From NCBI GenBank assembly GCA_900312665.1, contig ONZQ02000014.1:1023924-1087923 (forward strand): DNA of 64,000 nt, read 5' to 3'. Origin of the DNA: Cephalotrichum gorgonifer. Its lineage: Eukaryota; Ascomycota; Sordariomycetes; Microascales; Microascaceae. The position numbers were made by a program, and so were the translations under genes. Each line of letters starts with the position of its first letter. Position 1 is the stretch's first letter. The notes below the pieces were generated by a model. That model had not been told where the DNA came from, searched no databases, and saw nothing but the letters and a program-made list of their open reading frames with translations. Shown one piece after another: positions 32,779-45,093 of the stretch.

Positions 32779-33463
32779 GGAAGAGGAACATAACGGCGTC
32801 TTGGTGAGATATGGACATGACGGCGGCAACGATGGAAAGCGGAGGGTCGAGTACAAGGGTCAAGCGGGAATGGTTTCATCTAGGTCTTCGAGAAATTGTT
32901 TCAAGCACATCGGGTGCTAGCGAAATAGGGCTATCAAACAATAGACGCTTTTCTCTACTAAGGTCATAACCTACTTGTGACATCGTACTACGGTGAGTAC
33001 ATATACCATGTCGAGGCGAATACGGAAATACTCGTATGGCGATCGGAACAATACATGGTAGCCTGCCAGGGAGATCAAGACTCGGAGTAGTCCGGTCGGG
33101 GCGGAAGAACTTCTAATTGGAGATAGTGTGGTTAAATACTCCACTATCCCCAGCTCGAATGTCCGTTCACTTATATGGCATTCGCATGACCGTAAGCTGC
33201 ATGATGTTGTCATACGTCATCCAGTTGCAGTTTCAGTCGGAGTGCTCCGTATTACTGACTTATAATTTGTAGATGCGGGCAAGGTGAGACAGGAAGGGTG
33301 GAGCTAGCTATACTACAAGTACATATATAAAGAGGGGAGCTTCATTGCATCACCTGTTCCAGTTTATCATTCCAACACATCTCATCCCTCATCTCCTCGA
33401 AATAGTTTCCCTTTCTTTGGAACAATTAGCAATAGTAGCAGCTACAGACTCAATATTTATACA
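32779..33463. other. Intergenic, shp1 3' flank to hsp31-like promoter
   Basis: No frame of note. A TATA box lies at about 33324, and one TACTCGTAT word lies at 33029. Confidence 0.4.
33324..33332 (+). promoter_or_regulatory. TATA box of the Hsp31-like gene
   Basis: TATATAAAG lies about 135 bp upstream of the start codon at 33464. Strong TATA boxes in fungi often mark inducible, stress-type genes, which suits this product. Confidence 0.5.
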
Positions 33464-34223
33464 ATGGCGCCCAAGATTCTCTTCATCCTCACGTCCACGG
33501 GCAAGATCCCGTCCACCGGGAAGCAGACCGGTTGGTACCTTGTATGTCCACACACTCCCGCAGATATCCTTGCTGCCCATCAGGACCAGAGCTAACCTCC
33601 CCGGCCAGCCCGAGGTCGCCCACCCTTGGCACGAGCTCCACACCAAGGCCGAGATCACCTTTGCCTCCCCAGCGGGCGGCGAGGCGCCTCTCGACCCTGC
33701 CTCCGTCGAAGCCTTCAAGGCCGACCCCATCAGCGCCTCCTTCCTTGAGAACCAAAAGTCCCTTTGGGAGAACACCGTGCCGCTCTCGTCGCTCGTCCCG
33801 CGCGCCTCCGAGTTCGACGCCGTCTTCTTCCCCGGCGGCCACGGTCCGATGTTCGACGTTGTCAACGACAAGGACTCCATTCGTATCACGGAGGCGGTCT
33901 ACGCGGCGGGCAAGCCCGTGGCCGCCGTGTGCCACGGCCCCGCGGGGCTCCTTAACGTCACGGCGCCCGACGGCAACTCGATCCTGGAGGGGCGCACGGT
34001 AGTGGGGTTCTCGGACTCCGAGGAGGAGGCGGCGGGCTTTGTACCCGAGATGCCCTTCAGTCTGGAGAAGGAGCTAGGCAAGAAGAGCGGAGGGGGGTAT
34101 GTGAAGGCGGAGAAGGACTGGGGGGAGAAGGTGGTGGTTGATGGGCGGGTCATCACGGGGCAGAACCCGGCTTCCTCGAAGGGGGTAGCCGAGGCGATTG
34201 CGAAGGCATTGGGTGAGTTTTGA
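33464..34223 (+). CDS. DJ-1/PfpI family protein, Hsp31-like
   Basis: Probable glutathione-independent glyoxalase (methylglyoxal to lactate) or chaperone of the Hsp31/DJ-1 group, cytosolic. Exons 33464-33541 and 33609-34223 give 230 aa, typical length. The N-terminal strand is KILFILTS, the intron falls in GWYLPEVAHPWHEL carrying the conserved Glu, then EITFASPAGG and FFPGGHGPMFD. The nucleophile elbow AAVCHGPAG has Cys134-His135, and the C-terminal GRVITGQNPAS is present. These are the residues expected for an active enzyme. The strong TATA box suggests inducible expression. The exact reaction is inferred from the family. Confidence 0.9.
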
Positions 34224-34759
34224 AGCCCTCTGATGGGGACTTGGTATTGGTGTTGGGGATGCTTGCTAACGTTTTGGCGGCCAGGCATTTGATTTATGCT
34301 TGTGATAGTTCGCGGGGGGAAGGGGAGACGGGCAAGAAGCCCAGGAGACCGCACTGTTGTTTGAAGGTTAACGGATACTGCCCAGGTAAAAGGTAGGTAT
34401 GTAAGACCGAACAAGGGTCACAAAAGAAAGACTGAAGGGGTATTAATGACGTGAAAAATTAATAAATCCTTAAATTGGTAACCGCATATCTGAGAACGGA
34501 GCTCGTTCCATTGATGCGCGGAGCATGGCGTATGGGAGGCTAAATCAGCGCCCCCTTTGCTGTACCGTTTACCTGAAAGAAAGCTCCAGTTCCGTTATCA
34601 CCGAGTCCTTTTCCCCGTGCCTGACTCCTAACGCCATTCTCTAAAATCCGTGAAGCCTGCTTCGCTCTGACTAGATCACACGAGTCGATTATTGGATGGG
34701 CCTTAACCCCCACCCTCACCGCCACCGCCGACGTCCCCAAAGACAAGCTTCTCATATGA
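34224..34759. other. Convergent intergenic region, no gene seen
   Basis: Between the 3' ends of the Hsp31-like and TAF6 genes; only a short antisense-type frame at 34540-34755 without motifs. Confidence 0.4.
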
Positions 34760-36236
34760 TTAGTCGGCGGTCAATCTGACCTCCAGAATCTTCCTGACAA
34801 GCTGCGGGTTCTCCAGCTCAGCGACCCGCCTTCCGATAATCTCTCCGAGGAACTCAATCAGCTCGGCGCGCTCCGCCTCCGACACGGCCCCGTTGGCGGC
34901 GGAACTAGTGGCGAGAGGAAGCGAGTCCTTCGATATGAGCAAAATGGCGCTCACGATGCCGCCCGCAAGCATCTCAAAGTCCAGCCTCGACTCGCTCTTG
35001 TTGTAGAGAGGCTGGAGCACCGCGTCGCTGACGCTCTTGATGGTCTTCAGCGCGATCAGACGCACCGCCTCGGGCCCGCCTGCGGCGGCCAGCCCGCAGA
35101 TGGCGCCATAGATGACCGGCGCGGGCTTGGACTGGTCGAGGAAGTGCTTCAGGCAGGTCCGCGTGAGCTTCGGCCTGAGGAGGGGATTCGACGCCGAGTA
35201 GCGGCGTGCCAGCTCGCCAACGAGGGAGGCGGAGAACTCGCGGAGCTGGTACTGCTCCTTCATAGCCTCCGGACCGTCCTCCGACCCCAGGCGCCGGGAC
35301 AGGAGACAGGTGAGGACGGGGGCCGATAGAGGGCTGGCGTAGGGGTCCAGGAAAAGGGTGGTGTTGGCGATGAGGGCGGCGGTGAGGTCCATCATGCGCC
35401 GGAGCACGAAGACATCGTCTAGGTGGTGCGTCACCTGGTCCGACACGAAGTTGATGAAGTACGGGACCAGCTGGTGAATCCCCGGGTCGTCCCTAACCGA
35501 CGCGAGGGCCGCCTGCCGTAGCCGATCGACTTCCTCGTCTGGGGTGTCGTCTAGAATCGCCGCCTGTATCTTATCGAAGTAGAGGGCCATCTCTTTGCTG
35601 ATGACGTGCTTGACGGCCGGGCGATGGGCGACGGCGTCGTTGCCGGCGAGGGCGGCCAGCGCGGGGTTGGCGCCCGCGCCCTTTGGTAGGAGCTCGTTCG
35701 ATCGCGAGTCGGATTGGATGGGGTTCTGGGGTATCGCGGGCTGGACGCCTTCGATGCCGAGCCAGTGGGCTAGAGGGTGGGAAAAGCGAGGCCATTAGCT
35801 GACAATCGGGATTCTCAGCTCAGGTGTACGTACCAGTGAGGGTAGCATCGCGTGGGATCTTGGGGAGCGGCGCGTTGATTAGCTTCTCGAAGTCCACCTC
35901 CTCGTCCTCGACGTAGAAGATCGGCTGCCCGGGACCCAAGCTCGCCTCTCCGAATCGTAGGGGCCGCGTCGACTCGTATCCGTACAGCGGCTCCACGTCG
36001 AGGACGCGCATCGCGGCATTGACGTCCTGTACCGAGAGGGTCGTGCGGCCGGCGGCCCTCATGAAGCGCAGGGCCTCGATGATGACCTGGCCGATGCGGT
36101 ACTCAACATCCTGGGTGAGGTTGCGCAGGGCCTCATCGGAGAGGGTGGGGATGCCGACAGACTCGGCGCAGTCTTTGACGGACTCCGGATTCCAGAGATA
36201 CTTTATGTTGTCTGTTGTAGCTGCTGTTCCAGCCAT
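34760..36236 (-). CDS. taf6: Transcription initiation factor TFIID/SAGA subunit TAF6
   Basis: Shared subunit of TFIID and SAGA; it pairs with TAF9 through a histone fold. Exons 36236-35834 and 35769-34760 give 470 aa. The histone fold lies at about residues 10-75 (ESVKDCAESVGIPTLSDEAL and VIIEALRFMRAAGRTTLSVQ), followed by the conserved NAAMRVLDVEPLYGYES. The linker exon junction reads LTAHWLGIEGVQPAIPQNP, typical TAF6. The C-terminal half is the HEAT-repeat domain (YFDKIQAAILDD, PYFINFVSDQVTHHLDD). The ATG at 36236 was preferred because MAGTAATTDNIKYLWNPESV fits the family start; upstream Met codons lie in leader sequence. Confidence 0.95.
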
Positions 36237-36597
36237 GGTGTCGGTAGTTGGCAGAAACAACGAGAGCGAATCGTCACGATGCTGCTGGAAGGAGTATACG
36301 CACGTAGGTGCTGTTTGTCTCGAGCTCTGGCGCACACATGCAAGTAGAATGACAAGGCCGGCGCGGTTGTTGGTGGGGACATGGAAATACGTTAGTCATC
36401 AATTTATACACGCGTGGGCCAATCAGTCTCCCTTAGCAACCACAATGCACATGTAAACCAACAGCACCCCACCATAAAGGCTTCTGTTTCTCACCGTTCT
36501 AGCCATCAAAGCGGTTGCCATTGTCTCACGTCGCAGGCGAAACCTGCTGGAAAATGGTCCGGAGCCAGCCACAGAAAGCCGCAGCAGACATTTAGGC
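36237..36597. promoter_or_regulatory. Divergent promoter region taf6 / slx1
   Basis: A 361-bp head-to-head spacer. A CCAAT box (CCAATCA at 36419-36425, plus orientation) lies about 180 bp from each start codon. Confidence 0.45.
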
Positions 36598-37620
36598 ATG
36601 TCCGCCCTGGTGAAGCCTATCCCTGCGCTCTACACTGTCTACATTCTCCGCTCCACCGTGCGCCCGGCTTCCCTCTACATCGGGTCCACGCCGAACCCGC
36701 CGCGCCGGCTGAAGCAGCACAATGGGGAGGTCAAAGGGGGCGCGGCGCGAACCTCTCGCGGGAACCTGAGGCCATGGGAGATGGTTGCTATCGTCTCCGG
36801 GTTTCCGGGGATGCTGGCCGCCCTGAAATTCGAGTGAGTTTGGTGTTTTCGTCTCTTCCCCGCGCCCTTTGCGCCGTGTGTAATCTCATGTGCGCGAAAT
36901 GCGAATACCGTATAGCTAACTAGCTGATTAAATAGATGGGCATTGACAAATTCGCATACGTCGCTACATATCCCCGACGAGGACCGGATCACGGTATCGA
37001 CACAGAGGAAGAAGAACGGGCACCCGAAAAGGCCGCCACATAGTCTCAGCCTCATGCTCTCGAATCTGCATCTCCTATTACGGGTGCCCAGCTTTGCGAG
37101 GTGGCCTCTTACGCTTCACTTCTACAACAGAGATGTGCACGAAAAGTGGGAGGAGTGGGTCAAGGAAGTGAAGGAGCCGATCGGTCCCGGCTTGAGCATC
37201 GAGACAGACTTTGGACCAGAGGTCAGGGACGACTCGTCGCAAACCAACGACGCACCCTGGGGCATCCGTGCGCTCCCGCTCAACTACAAGCCCCTAAGGG
37301 ACTATGCCGAGAAGGCGAGGAACATATTTACCTTTGAGAGGGAGGGGAACTGCGTGCACTGTGAGGAGGCTCTGCCGCCCGGCAAGGGGCTCTACGCTGT
37401 GTGCCCAAGCGGCGATTGCGAGGCCGTGGGGCACCTGACGTGCTGGAGCCGGTATACCCTCGCAGGCGAGGACAGGACGGCCGTATTACCGGTACAGGGC
37501 AAATGCCCTACGTGCAAAGGGCCGTTGAGATGGGGGACCATGATGAAGGAGTTGACATTGCGGGTGAGAGACCCGAAGGAGGTCGACAAGCTCTTGAAGA
37601 GACGAAAGGCAAAGACATGA
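36598..37620 (+). CDS. slx1: Structure-specific endonuclease subunit Slx1
   Basis: Catalytic subunit of Slx1-Slx4, which cuts branched DNA such as replication intermediates and Holliday junctions in the nucleus. Exons 36598-36833 and 36936-37620 give 306 aa. The GIY-YIG nuclease domain starts at about residue 11 with VYILRS, LYIGSTPNPPRRLKQHN (the catalytic Arg region) and GFPGMLAALKFEWALTN across the intron. The C-terminal RING/PHD-like zinc domain has CVHCEEALPPGKGLYAVC, DCEAVGHLTCW and GKCPTCKGPLRWG. The overall layout matches Slx1. It is divergent from taf6. Confidence 0.94.
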
Positions 37621-39639
37621 CTTATGAGGATACCAGGGTTCTGGGTTGGCGCTATTGACTTCGTTTGTTAATATCTGTTGATTTAGAGGGGTAGCGAGCA
37701 CTCGCGTGGTAATATGCAATTACCTGGTGGATCCATGTTGCCTTTGTTTTCAATGAAATCACTTCCGGTTTGCTCGAGCCTGCATCCTTACTAATCAACA
37801 ATGTCCCCGCAAGACAGGCCAGACTCGGCCAAACGTCAGTCGGTCGCCATTGGCTCTTTTCAATGGGTCCCCAATGCCGGCCCTTGCAGTATGAACCGTT
37901 CGTATCAGAGGACTAACTCGCACTGCACGTCAGTTTTCTCGGGCATCCCGGCGATCCACGTCCGTTGTGGTCACCGGGCTGTCAGCCGCTAGATTTCTAC
38001 CGAGGCGCATAATAGCCTCCTCGGCGAACCCATTTTCGTAGAGTGTTTTGTGTCCGTGATCTGCGCAAGCTTTTGATATCATAATCATACTTCGGGCGTA
38101 AAGTTTCTGAGTACACGCACATTACAAAATATTCGTATTCGATACATGGTTATGATGCCACGCACCCGTACCGGGCTTTCAAAGTAGCCAAAAAGACCTT
38201 ACCAGGCGCTAAATACTGGAATGTTGTCAGCTCTACCGATTTGTAGATGCCCCATCAACTTAACTTCGTATCCGTACGGGGCCTCATTTCGCCTAGTTCC
38301 TCCTCGAGCCACCGCTGAATAACACCAACCCAATCAACATGGGATGCGCCAATGATGGCAAGATTCTTGAGCCGGCGGGTTCACGGCGGCGTCATGTTGG
38401 TAAGCCGGACGGACCACTCCAAGCACAGGTTGATACCGGGTGACATAACCGGCGAACCTCAGAGACAGTGAGCCTGCAAAATAGCCACGATAAACTGGTA
38501 CCCGTGAGCCGTGGGTATCAGGAAGCCCCGTTTGTGCGGACCAGAAACACACACAGGCAGCTCATGGCTGCGACTAAACCTTTGATGGCCCCACACTTTC
38601 GTAGCATTATTAGGTTTTTCGCCGTTAGGAGGGAGGCACTCGGATGTGAGGGAGCGGGCGTGGAAGGATGTCGATTTGTACCATGTTTCTCTCAAACACG
38701 AGATGGCGGAGAGATATACTGTGTGGAGCGGCGTGGGGGGACTCGGCAAGCGCCCGTGCCAAAGTGGGTATGCAAGTCACCTCTCAAGGTAAGCACAGTC
38801 TGGTATCTGGGCTGAACTAGTCCGGTACCTCCCTTGACATACATGCCAGCACTACCAGTACGAGCATGGGCCTCCCAGACATGGGACCTCCCACCAACAC
38901 GGCCCACTCCAACTCTTGGCGACTGCACGGCTGGCTCTTTCCGTCGCCCGCTCCGTCTCTCAGTCCTCCCAAATCCCAAGCCCACCTCACTTCTCTACTC
39001 TGCGTCTTGCATCGTTCTCACGCTAAACTTCCCAACATGCCTCATGACTGATACACTTAGTCACCCACTCGAGAGAACGTTGGCTCCATGCCTACCAGTA
39101 CACAATTCTGACCACTTGTTTAAAAATCTACTCTTTACGTTCTCGACACCAATACTACTTGGCACCTGCGGCCCTCCTGTCTGCATATCAATCGTTGCCT
39201 CGCCCCCCAAGTTCGATCTGGCATGTAAACCTTGCCATAAACCTCACAGCCCCTCCTCTCTTTCCCCCTCCTCCCGTTTTCTTTCTCCAACACTCCTCTG
39301 CGCCGAAACCGAATCATTCCATTTGTTCTATTAATACTACTCGGCGCTTGCGGCAGCATAATTTCCTCGTCGACCGACTGACACGGCCTCGCGATCTTTC
39401 CACCACCGCCGACTCAGCTCAAGATTCAAGATTTATTGGGCGCCACTCCCTCGGCAAGCCGCACGACGAATCTTCATGCGATAACCCTTTGCTACACTAC
39501 AACCCAATAAAGCGCCAGAGAATGAGCACGAGTCCTCACGTCTCTAACTAGTCGCCCTCCACCTCGTACTCGCCAGCACCCTCCTCCTCAAGTCGCGCTC
39601 GCTCTCCGATCTTCGACCCTCCCCTATTTCTCTCACGAC
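37621..39639. other. Two-kilobase gap upstream of the KDM5 gene
   Basis: No recognisable gene. The last 500 bp is pyrimidine-rich and probably the promoter and long 5' leader of the demethylase gene. A 63-codon frame at 37801-37992 has no support. Confidence 0.4.
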
Positions 39640-42600
39640 ATGGCGTGGACAACAACCCGACCCTCGGGCGGGGCCGGCACTGCCAGCGCTGGGTCAAGCA
39701 GCGTAAATGCCAGTGCCAGGGCGTCGCCTGCTGTTGGGTCAGGTGTCAGCCTCAAGATGAAGCCTGCGCCGGTCAATTCCAACGGCTACCACCCCGCCGC
39801 CCAGATCCCGCTCAGCGCCATGAAAAGCGCGCCCCTTGATATCACAACTGTCGAACGACGAGGTCGACTCTCCACGACCTATCCTCCACCCAAGAAGAGC
39901 CGACCTCACGGTCTACAAGAGGCTCCGACGTACCGACCGACCGAAGAAGAATGGAGGGATCCGATGGAGTACATGAGGAAGATATCCCCCGAAGCGAAGG
40001 AGTATGGCATCTGCAAGATTATTCCGCCAGATTCATGGAATCCGGATTTTGCAATTGATACTGAGGTGCGTCGATTTTGCCCGGTGATGTTGTCTCGAGT
40101 AGACATCGCAAGCTATGGGGATAGGAGCTTTCCGTCCCATGCCGGGCATTCACTGCTGACCACATACAACAGAAATTCCATTTCAGAACGCGCAAACAGG
40201 AGCTTAATTCCGTTGAAGGGAGTAAGTTATACCCTCTGTTTGCCGCATCCAGCGAGGCGCCATCTCCTGACGTCTCTACAGGCACCCGCGCGAATCTCAC
40301 CTACCTGGACGCGCTATACAAGTTTCACAAACAACAGGGAAATAATCCCAGCCGCGTGCCATACGTGGATAAGAAGCCCCTCGATTTGTACCGCCTGAAA
40401 AAGGCCGTCGAGGCCCGTGGTGGCTTTGATAAAGTTTGCAAACTTAAGAAATGGGCCGAGATTGGCAGGGATCTTGGGTACAGCGGCAAAATTATGTCGT
40501 CACTATCCACGTCTCTCAAAAACTCGTACCAGAAATGGCTCTGCCCATACGAGGAGTATCTGCGACTGGCGAAGCCCGGTGTCCATCAGCGCCTCGAACT
40601 CGAGTACGGCGGGCCTCTCACTCCCAGTCCGGCACCGACCCCGGTCAAGACTTCACAAGCCAATACTCCGGCCGCAGCGAGGAGTGACTCGCCGGCTCGT
40701 CAGGCTACTGACGCGTTACAAGCTGGCCTAAGCGCTCTCAAGAAAGAAGGAGATGGCGATACCTCCATGACGGATACGCCGCCAGCCCCTGCTCAGTCAG
40801 GATCGTCCGGTTTCACGGCCATAAACACAGGCGGCTTTAAGGCTGTCAATGCGGGCTCTGGCGGTGGCTTCACCAGTGTTAATAAGCCGGCAGCTTCGGG
40901 ATCCGATTCTGGCGCACCCACCCCACAGAGGCAGCTCGGAAGCCCGCTTCCTTCGGCCACGAATACACCCGACCACCGCTCGTCATGCCCGGTACAAGGA
41001 ACCTCGTTGAAACGACAGTTGAGCTGCGACAGCGCGAATTCGTCGAAGAAGTCGAGCGGCCCCGAACCAGAGGACAATGATAGCTCCAGCCGAAGGAGCA
41101 AGCGACTCAAGAAGGGTGCCGTTCCCACTGTTGCTGGCTCTCATATGTCTCAGTTCCGACCGTCTGCTCCCCGGGTGCACCGGGACGACCCTGTGGCTGG
41201 GGTAGAGAAGTGTGAGCACTGCGGAAAGGGTAGCGACTCAGGAGCCTTACTAGTCTGCGAATCCTGCGATAACTCCTATCACGGGCTCTGCCTCGACCCT
41301 CCAACCAAGCAAAAACATGATTCCGGTTGGAATTGCCCTCGCTGCCTAGTCGGTGACGGCCAGTTCGGGTTTGAGGAGGGCGGCCTGTATTCTCTTCGTC
41401 AGTTCCAGCAGAAGGCAGCCGATTTCAAAGCCGGTTATTTCGAGAAGAAGATACCTTTCGACCCCAACACCAACGGTCCCAGACCCATTACGGAGGAGGA
41501 CGTCGAGAGGGAATTCTGGAGACTCGTCACCGATATCGAGGAGACCGTCGAGGTTGAATACGGTGCCGATATCCATTGTACTACCCACGGATCTGGATTC
41601 CCCACCATCGAGAAGCACCCCGAGGACCCGTATTCGCTCGATCCGTGGAACCTTAACAATCTGCCGCTCCATCCTGAGAGTCTCTTCCGCCACATCAAAA
41701 CGGACATTTCGGGGATGACTGTTCCGTGGGTCTACGTAGGGATGATATTTTCTACGTTTTGCTGGCATAACGAAGACCACTACGCGTACTCGGCGAACTA
41801 CCAGCATTTCGGAGATACAAAAACCTGGTATGGCATCCCCGGAAGTGACGCGGAGAAGTTTGAGGCGGCGATGAGGGATGCAGTCCCCGAATTGTTCGAA
41901 ACGCAGCCGGATCTGCTCCTTCAGCTCGTTACCCTTCTAACCCCGGAACAACTCAAGAAGGCCGGCGTCTCGGTCTACGCCGTCGACCAGAGGGCTGGCG
42001 AGCTTGTCATCACTTTCCCGCAGGGATACCACGCAGGGTTTAACCATGGGTTCAACTTCAACGAGGCCGTCAACTTCGCGCCTTGTGACTGGGAACCCTA
42101 CGGCCTCGCCGGGGTAGAGAGGCTTCAGTCGTTCCGGAGACAGCCCTGCTTCTCCCACGATGAGTTACTCTGGACAGCAGCTGAGGGAACTACCAGTGGA
42201 GCGCTGACCATCCAGACTGCTAAATGGCTCGCGCCGGCTCTTGAGCGCATCCACAGCCGAGAGAAGCACGACCGAGAAACGCTGAGGTGGGCCCGGGAAA
42301 CGGCAAAGACCCAATTGAGCTCCGAGGAGGGCAAAAAGGAAGAAGCGCAGATCAAGATTATCTACAACGACGAGGATGTCCCCGAGGAGGAATACCAATG
42401 CTCCTACTGCAAGACCTTTAGCTTCCTCTCGCGATTCAGGTGTCTGAGTTCCGGAAAAACTCTCTGCCTCGCCCACGTTGGGACCTATTCCTGCTGCGAC
42501 GCATCGCAGCCTGCGAGGCTCGCCGGAGCGGGCCATGCACTGATTGTTCGAAAATCCGAGGAAGCCATGGACGCGGCACACGCAAGGGTTTCGGAGAAGG

Positions 42601-45093
42601 CCCGTACCCCTGAGGTTTGGGAAGAAAAGTACGAGAAACTCCTGGATGAGGAGGCCATTCCCTCGTTGAAATCGCTAAGAAATCTGCTCAATGAAGGCGA
42701 AAAAATACCCTACGATCTTCCGTCTCTACCACTTCTCCGCGAATTCGTCGATCGGTGCAATGAGTGGGTAGAGGAGGCGACAAACTACACCGTTCGCAAG
42801 CAGCAAAACCGCAGGAAGAACGACCGAAGCTGGCAAAGCAGTAAGAGGAAGTCCATTTCAGGGGCGTCGCCAGAGAGCAAGGACAAGGACCGCGACTCGC
42901 GAGACGTATCCAACATATATCGGCTCCTACAGGAAGCGGAGCAGATCGGATTCGACTGTCCCGAGATCCTTCAACTACAGGAACGCGCCGACGCCATCGA
43001 ACGATTCCAGGAAAATGCGAGACGAGCTCTAGAGCACGTGCAGTCTCAGACCATCCCGGGCATAGAGGATCTCCTCGAGGAGGGCCGTAACTATAACGTC
43101 GATATGGCAGAGGTGGACAAGCTCTCTCGGGTCCTGGATCAGATGAGGTGGAATGAGAAGGCGCGAGATAGCAGGGGTGTTATCATGACGCTCGACGAGG
43201 TCGAAAAGCTCATCGAAGATGGCAACAAGCTCGATATACCGCCGTATAACGACTACATCAAGTATTACACGGATCAGATGACGGCCGGGCGGAACTGGGA
43301 GAAGAAGGCGCGCGAGCTGATATCCGCCGAAATCATCCACTACCCTCAGCTCGAGGCGCTCTCGACACAGGCGCAGCACAGCGCGCTCCCTGTCACGCGG
43401 GAGACGCTCCTCCGCGTCGACCAGATCCTGCTGAAGCAGCGGGAGGCCCACACCCAAATTATCGACCTCACACAACGATCACGTATGCCCGACCTCCGTG
43501 ACCGACCGAAGTACACCGAGGTGTGCGACATTATGAAGCGCCTGGAGGAACTAAACTCCAAGCCGAGCGGCACGTCGGATCTTGAGAGGGAGCAGAAGCG
43601 ACATGAGGACTGGATGCGGCAGGGCAAGAAGCTGTTCGGCAAGTCGAACGCCCCCCTACATATCCTCAAGAGTCACCTTGATCACGTCCTGGCGCGCAAC
43701 CTGGACTGCTTCGACATCGTCCATGATAAGCCCAGGGACCCTGCGGAGCCTGCCTCGAGGGAGCCAAGTCCTTCTGCAAAGCAAAGTCGCTGGGAGGACG
43801 CCAACAACACGAGGGAGGTGTTCTGTCTGTGCCGCCGCGTGGAAGCGGGTATGATGATTGAGTGTGGCATCTGTCACGAATGGTATGTGGTCTTTTCGTT
43901 GCGAGGTGCAACCGACGACGCGTGCTAACATGAACGGATTTAGGTATCACGGAAAGTGTCTGAAGATCGCAAGAGGCAAGGTAAAGGACGATGACAAGGC
44001 TCCTTGGACCTGCCCCGTCTGTGACCATCGCGTCCGGATCCCCCGGGACGCAGCGAGGCCTAGGCTCGAAGATCTGCTCATCTGGTCCGATGAGATATCG
44101 AACCTTCCTTTCCAGCCGGAGGAGGAGGAGGTACTCAAACAGATCATCGACAATGCTCAGGCGTTTAGAGACCACATTGCATCCTATATCAACCCACTAC
44201 TCTCATCTCAAGCCGAGGCGGAGACCCAGCGGTTTTACCTCCGCAAGCTCGAAGGCGCCGAGGTATTCCTCGTGGCTGAGACAAACTTCTTCCGACAGGA
44301 GCTCCACAAGTGGTGCCACATCACGAACGAGCCCCCGCCCGTCTTCCAAGAGTCGAAGAGCACCCGCAAGCCCCGCCCTACGAAGCTGCAGAAGCTGATG
44401 GCGCAGCATGGCGTTGAGGACCCTGATGATCTTCCCGAGGAGGTCAAGGGCAAGGCTAACAGCCTGCGGAGGAAGTCAAAGTACTACCAGGGACGCCAGG
44501 ACGGGTCCCAGATGTCGCCGCCTGCCACCGCGCACACCCCTATCCTGGGGACGCCGATCCGTGGCGAGGGCCACGGCTTCTCAGTTGTGGGGCACAGTGA
44601 CCCGCACGGGCATGAGCAAGACGCCTCTTCGGGTCGTCCTCTGGGGGAGCCGATAAAGAGAGATGCCATGGACATCGACAACGGGATGATACACCCCAGC
44701 CTCCTGATACCCGGGGGCCCGCGCGTGGTGGTCGACGAGGAGAACATGTCGCTAGAGGACAGGCTGCTCCGCGGCCAGCTCGAGGGTCTAAATCTACACT
44801 CGGATGGGGTGAAGAGTAAGGCTCTGGAGCTCCTCCGGCGGACGGACGTGGGTCGTCGGCGGGCCGAGGAGATCTATGGTCCGGGTGTATGGGGTGGCGG
44901 GTATGCCTCGGGAGGCGGCGGTGGCATCGGACAACCGGCGGCCGAGGCGGGGTATCCGCGTGATGTGGAGGAGATGTTTGGGGATCTCACGAATCAGGAT
45001 GAGGAGGCGAGAAGGGGGGAGGACGTGAGGGTCATGGCGGATGAGTTGGAGAGCGAGAGGAATGGGATGGATGCGTTACTTGATGGGGAGTAA
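39640..45093 (+). CDS. JmjC histone H3K4 demethylase, Lid2/KDM5 (JARID1) type
   Basis: Fe(II)/2-oxoglutarate-dependent demethylase, expected to remove H3K4 methylation in the nucleus. Exons 39640-40065, 40173-40221, 40282-43882 and 43944-45093 give 1741 aa. Domains in order: JmjN (about 95-135, TYRPTEEEWRDPMEYMRKIS), ARID (about 165-265, across two introns), PHD1 (about 468-515, CEHCGKGSDSGALLVCESCD), JmjC (about 600-760) with the iron triad His653 and Glu655 in CWHNED and His741 in YHAGFNHGFN. The C5HC2 zinc finger follows near 864 (CSYCKTFSFLSRFRC), then the helical PLU-1 region, then PHD2 (about 1338-1400) split by the last intron at CHEWYHGKC. Iron-binding residues are intact, so catalysis is expected. 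The tail is Gly-rich and acidic. The 49-bp second exon is supported by FHFRTRKQELNSVEG. Confidence 0.96.
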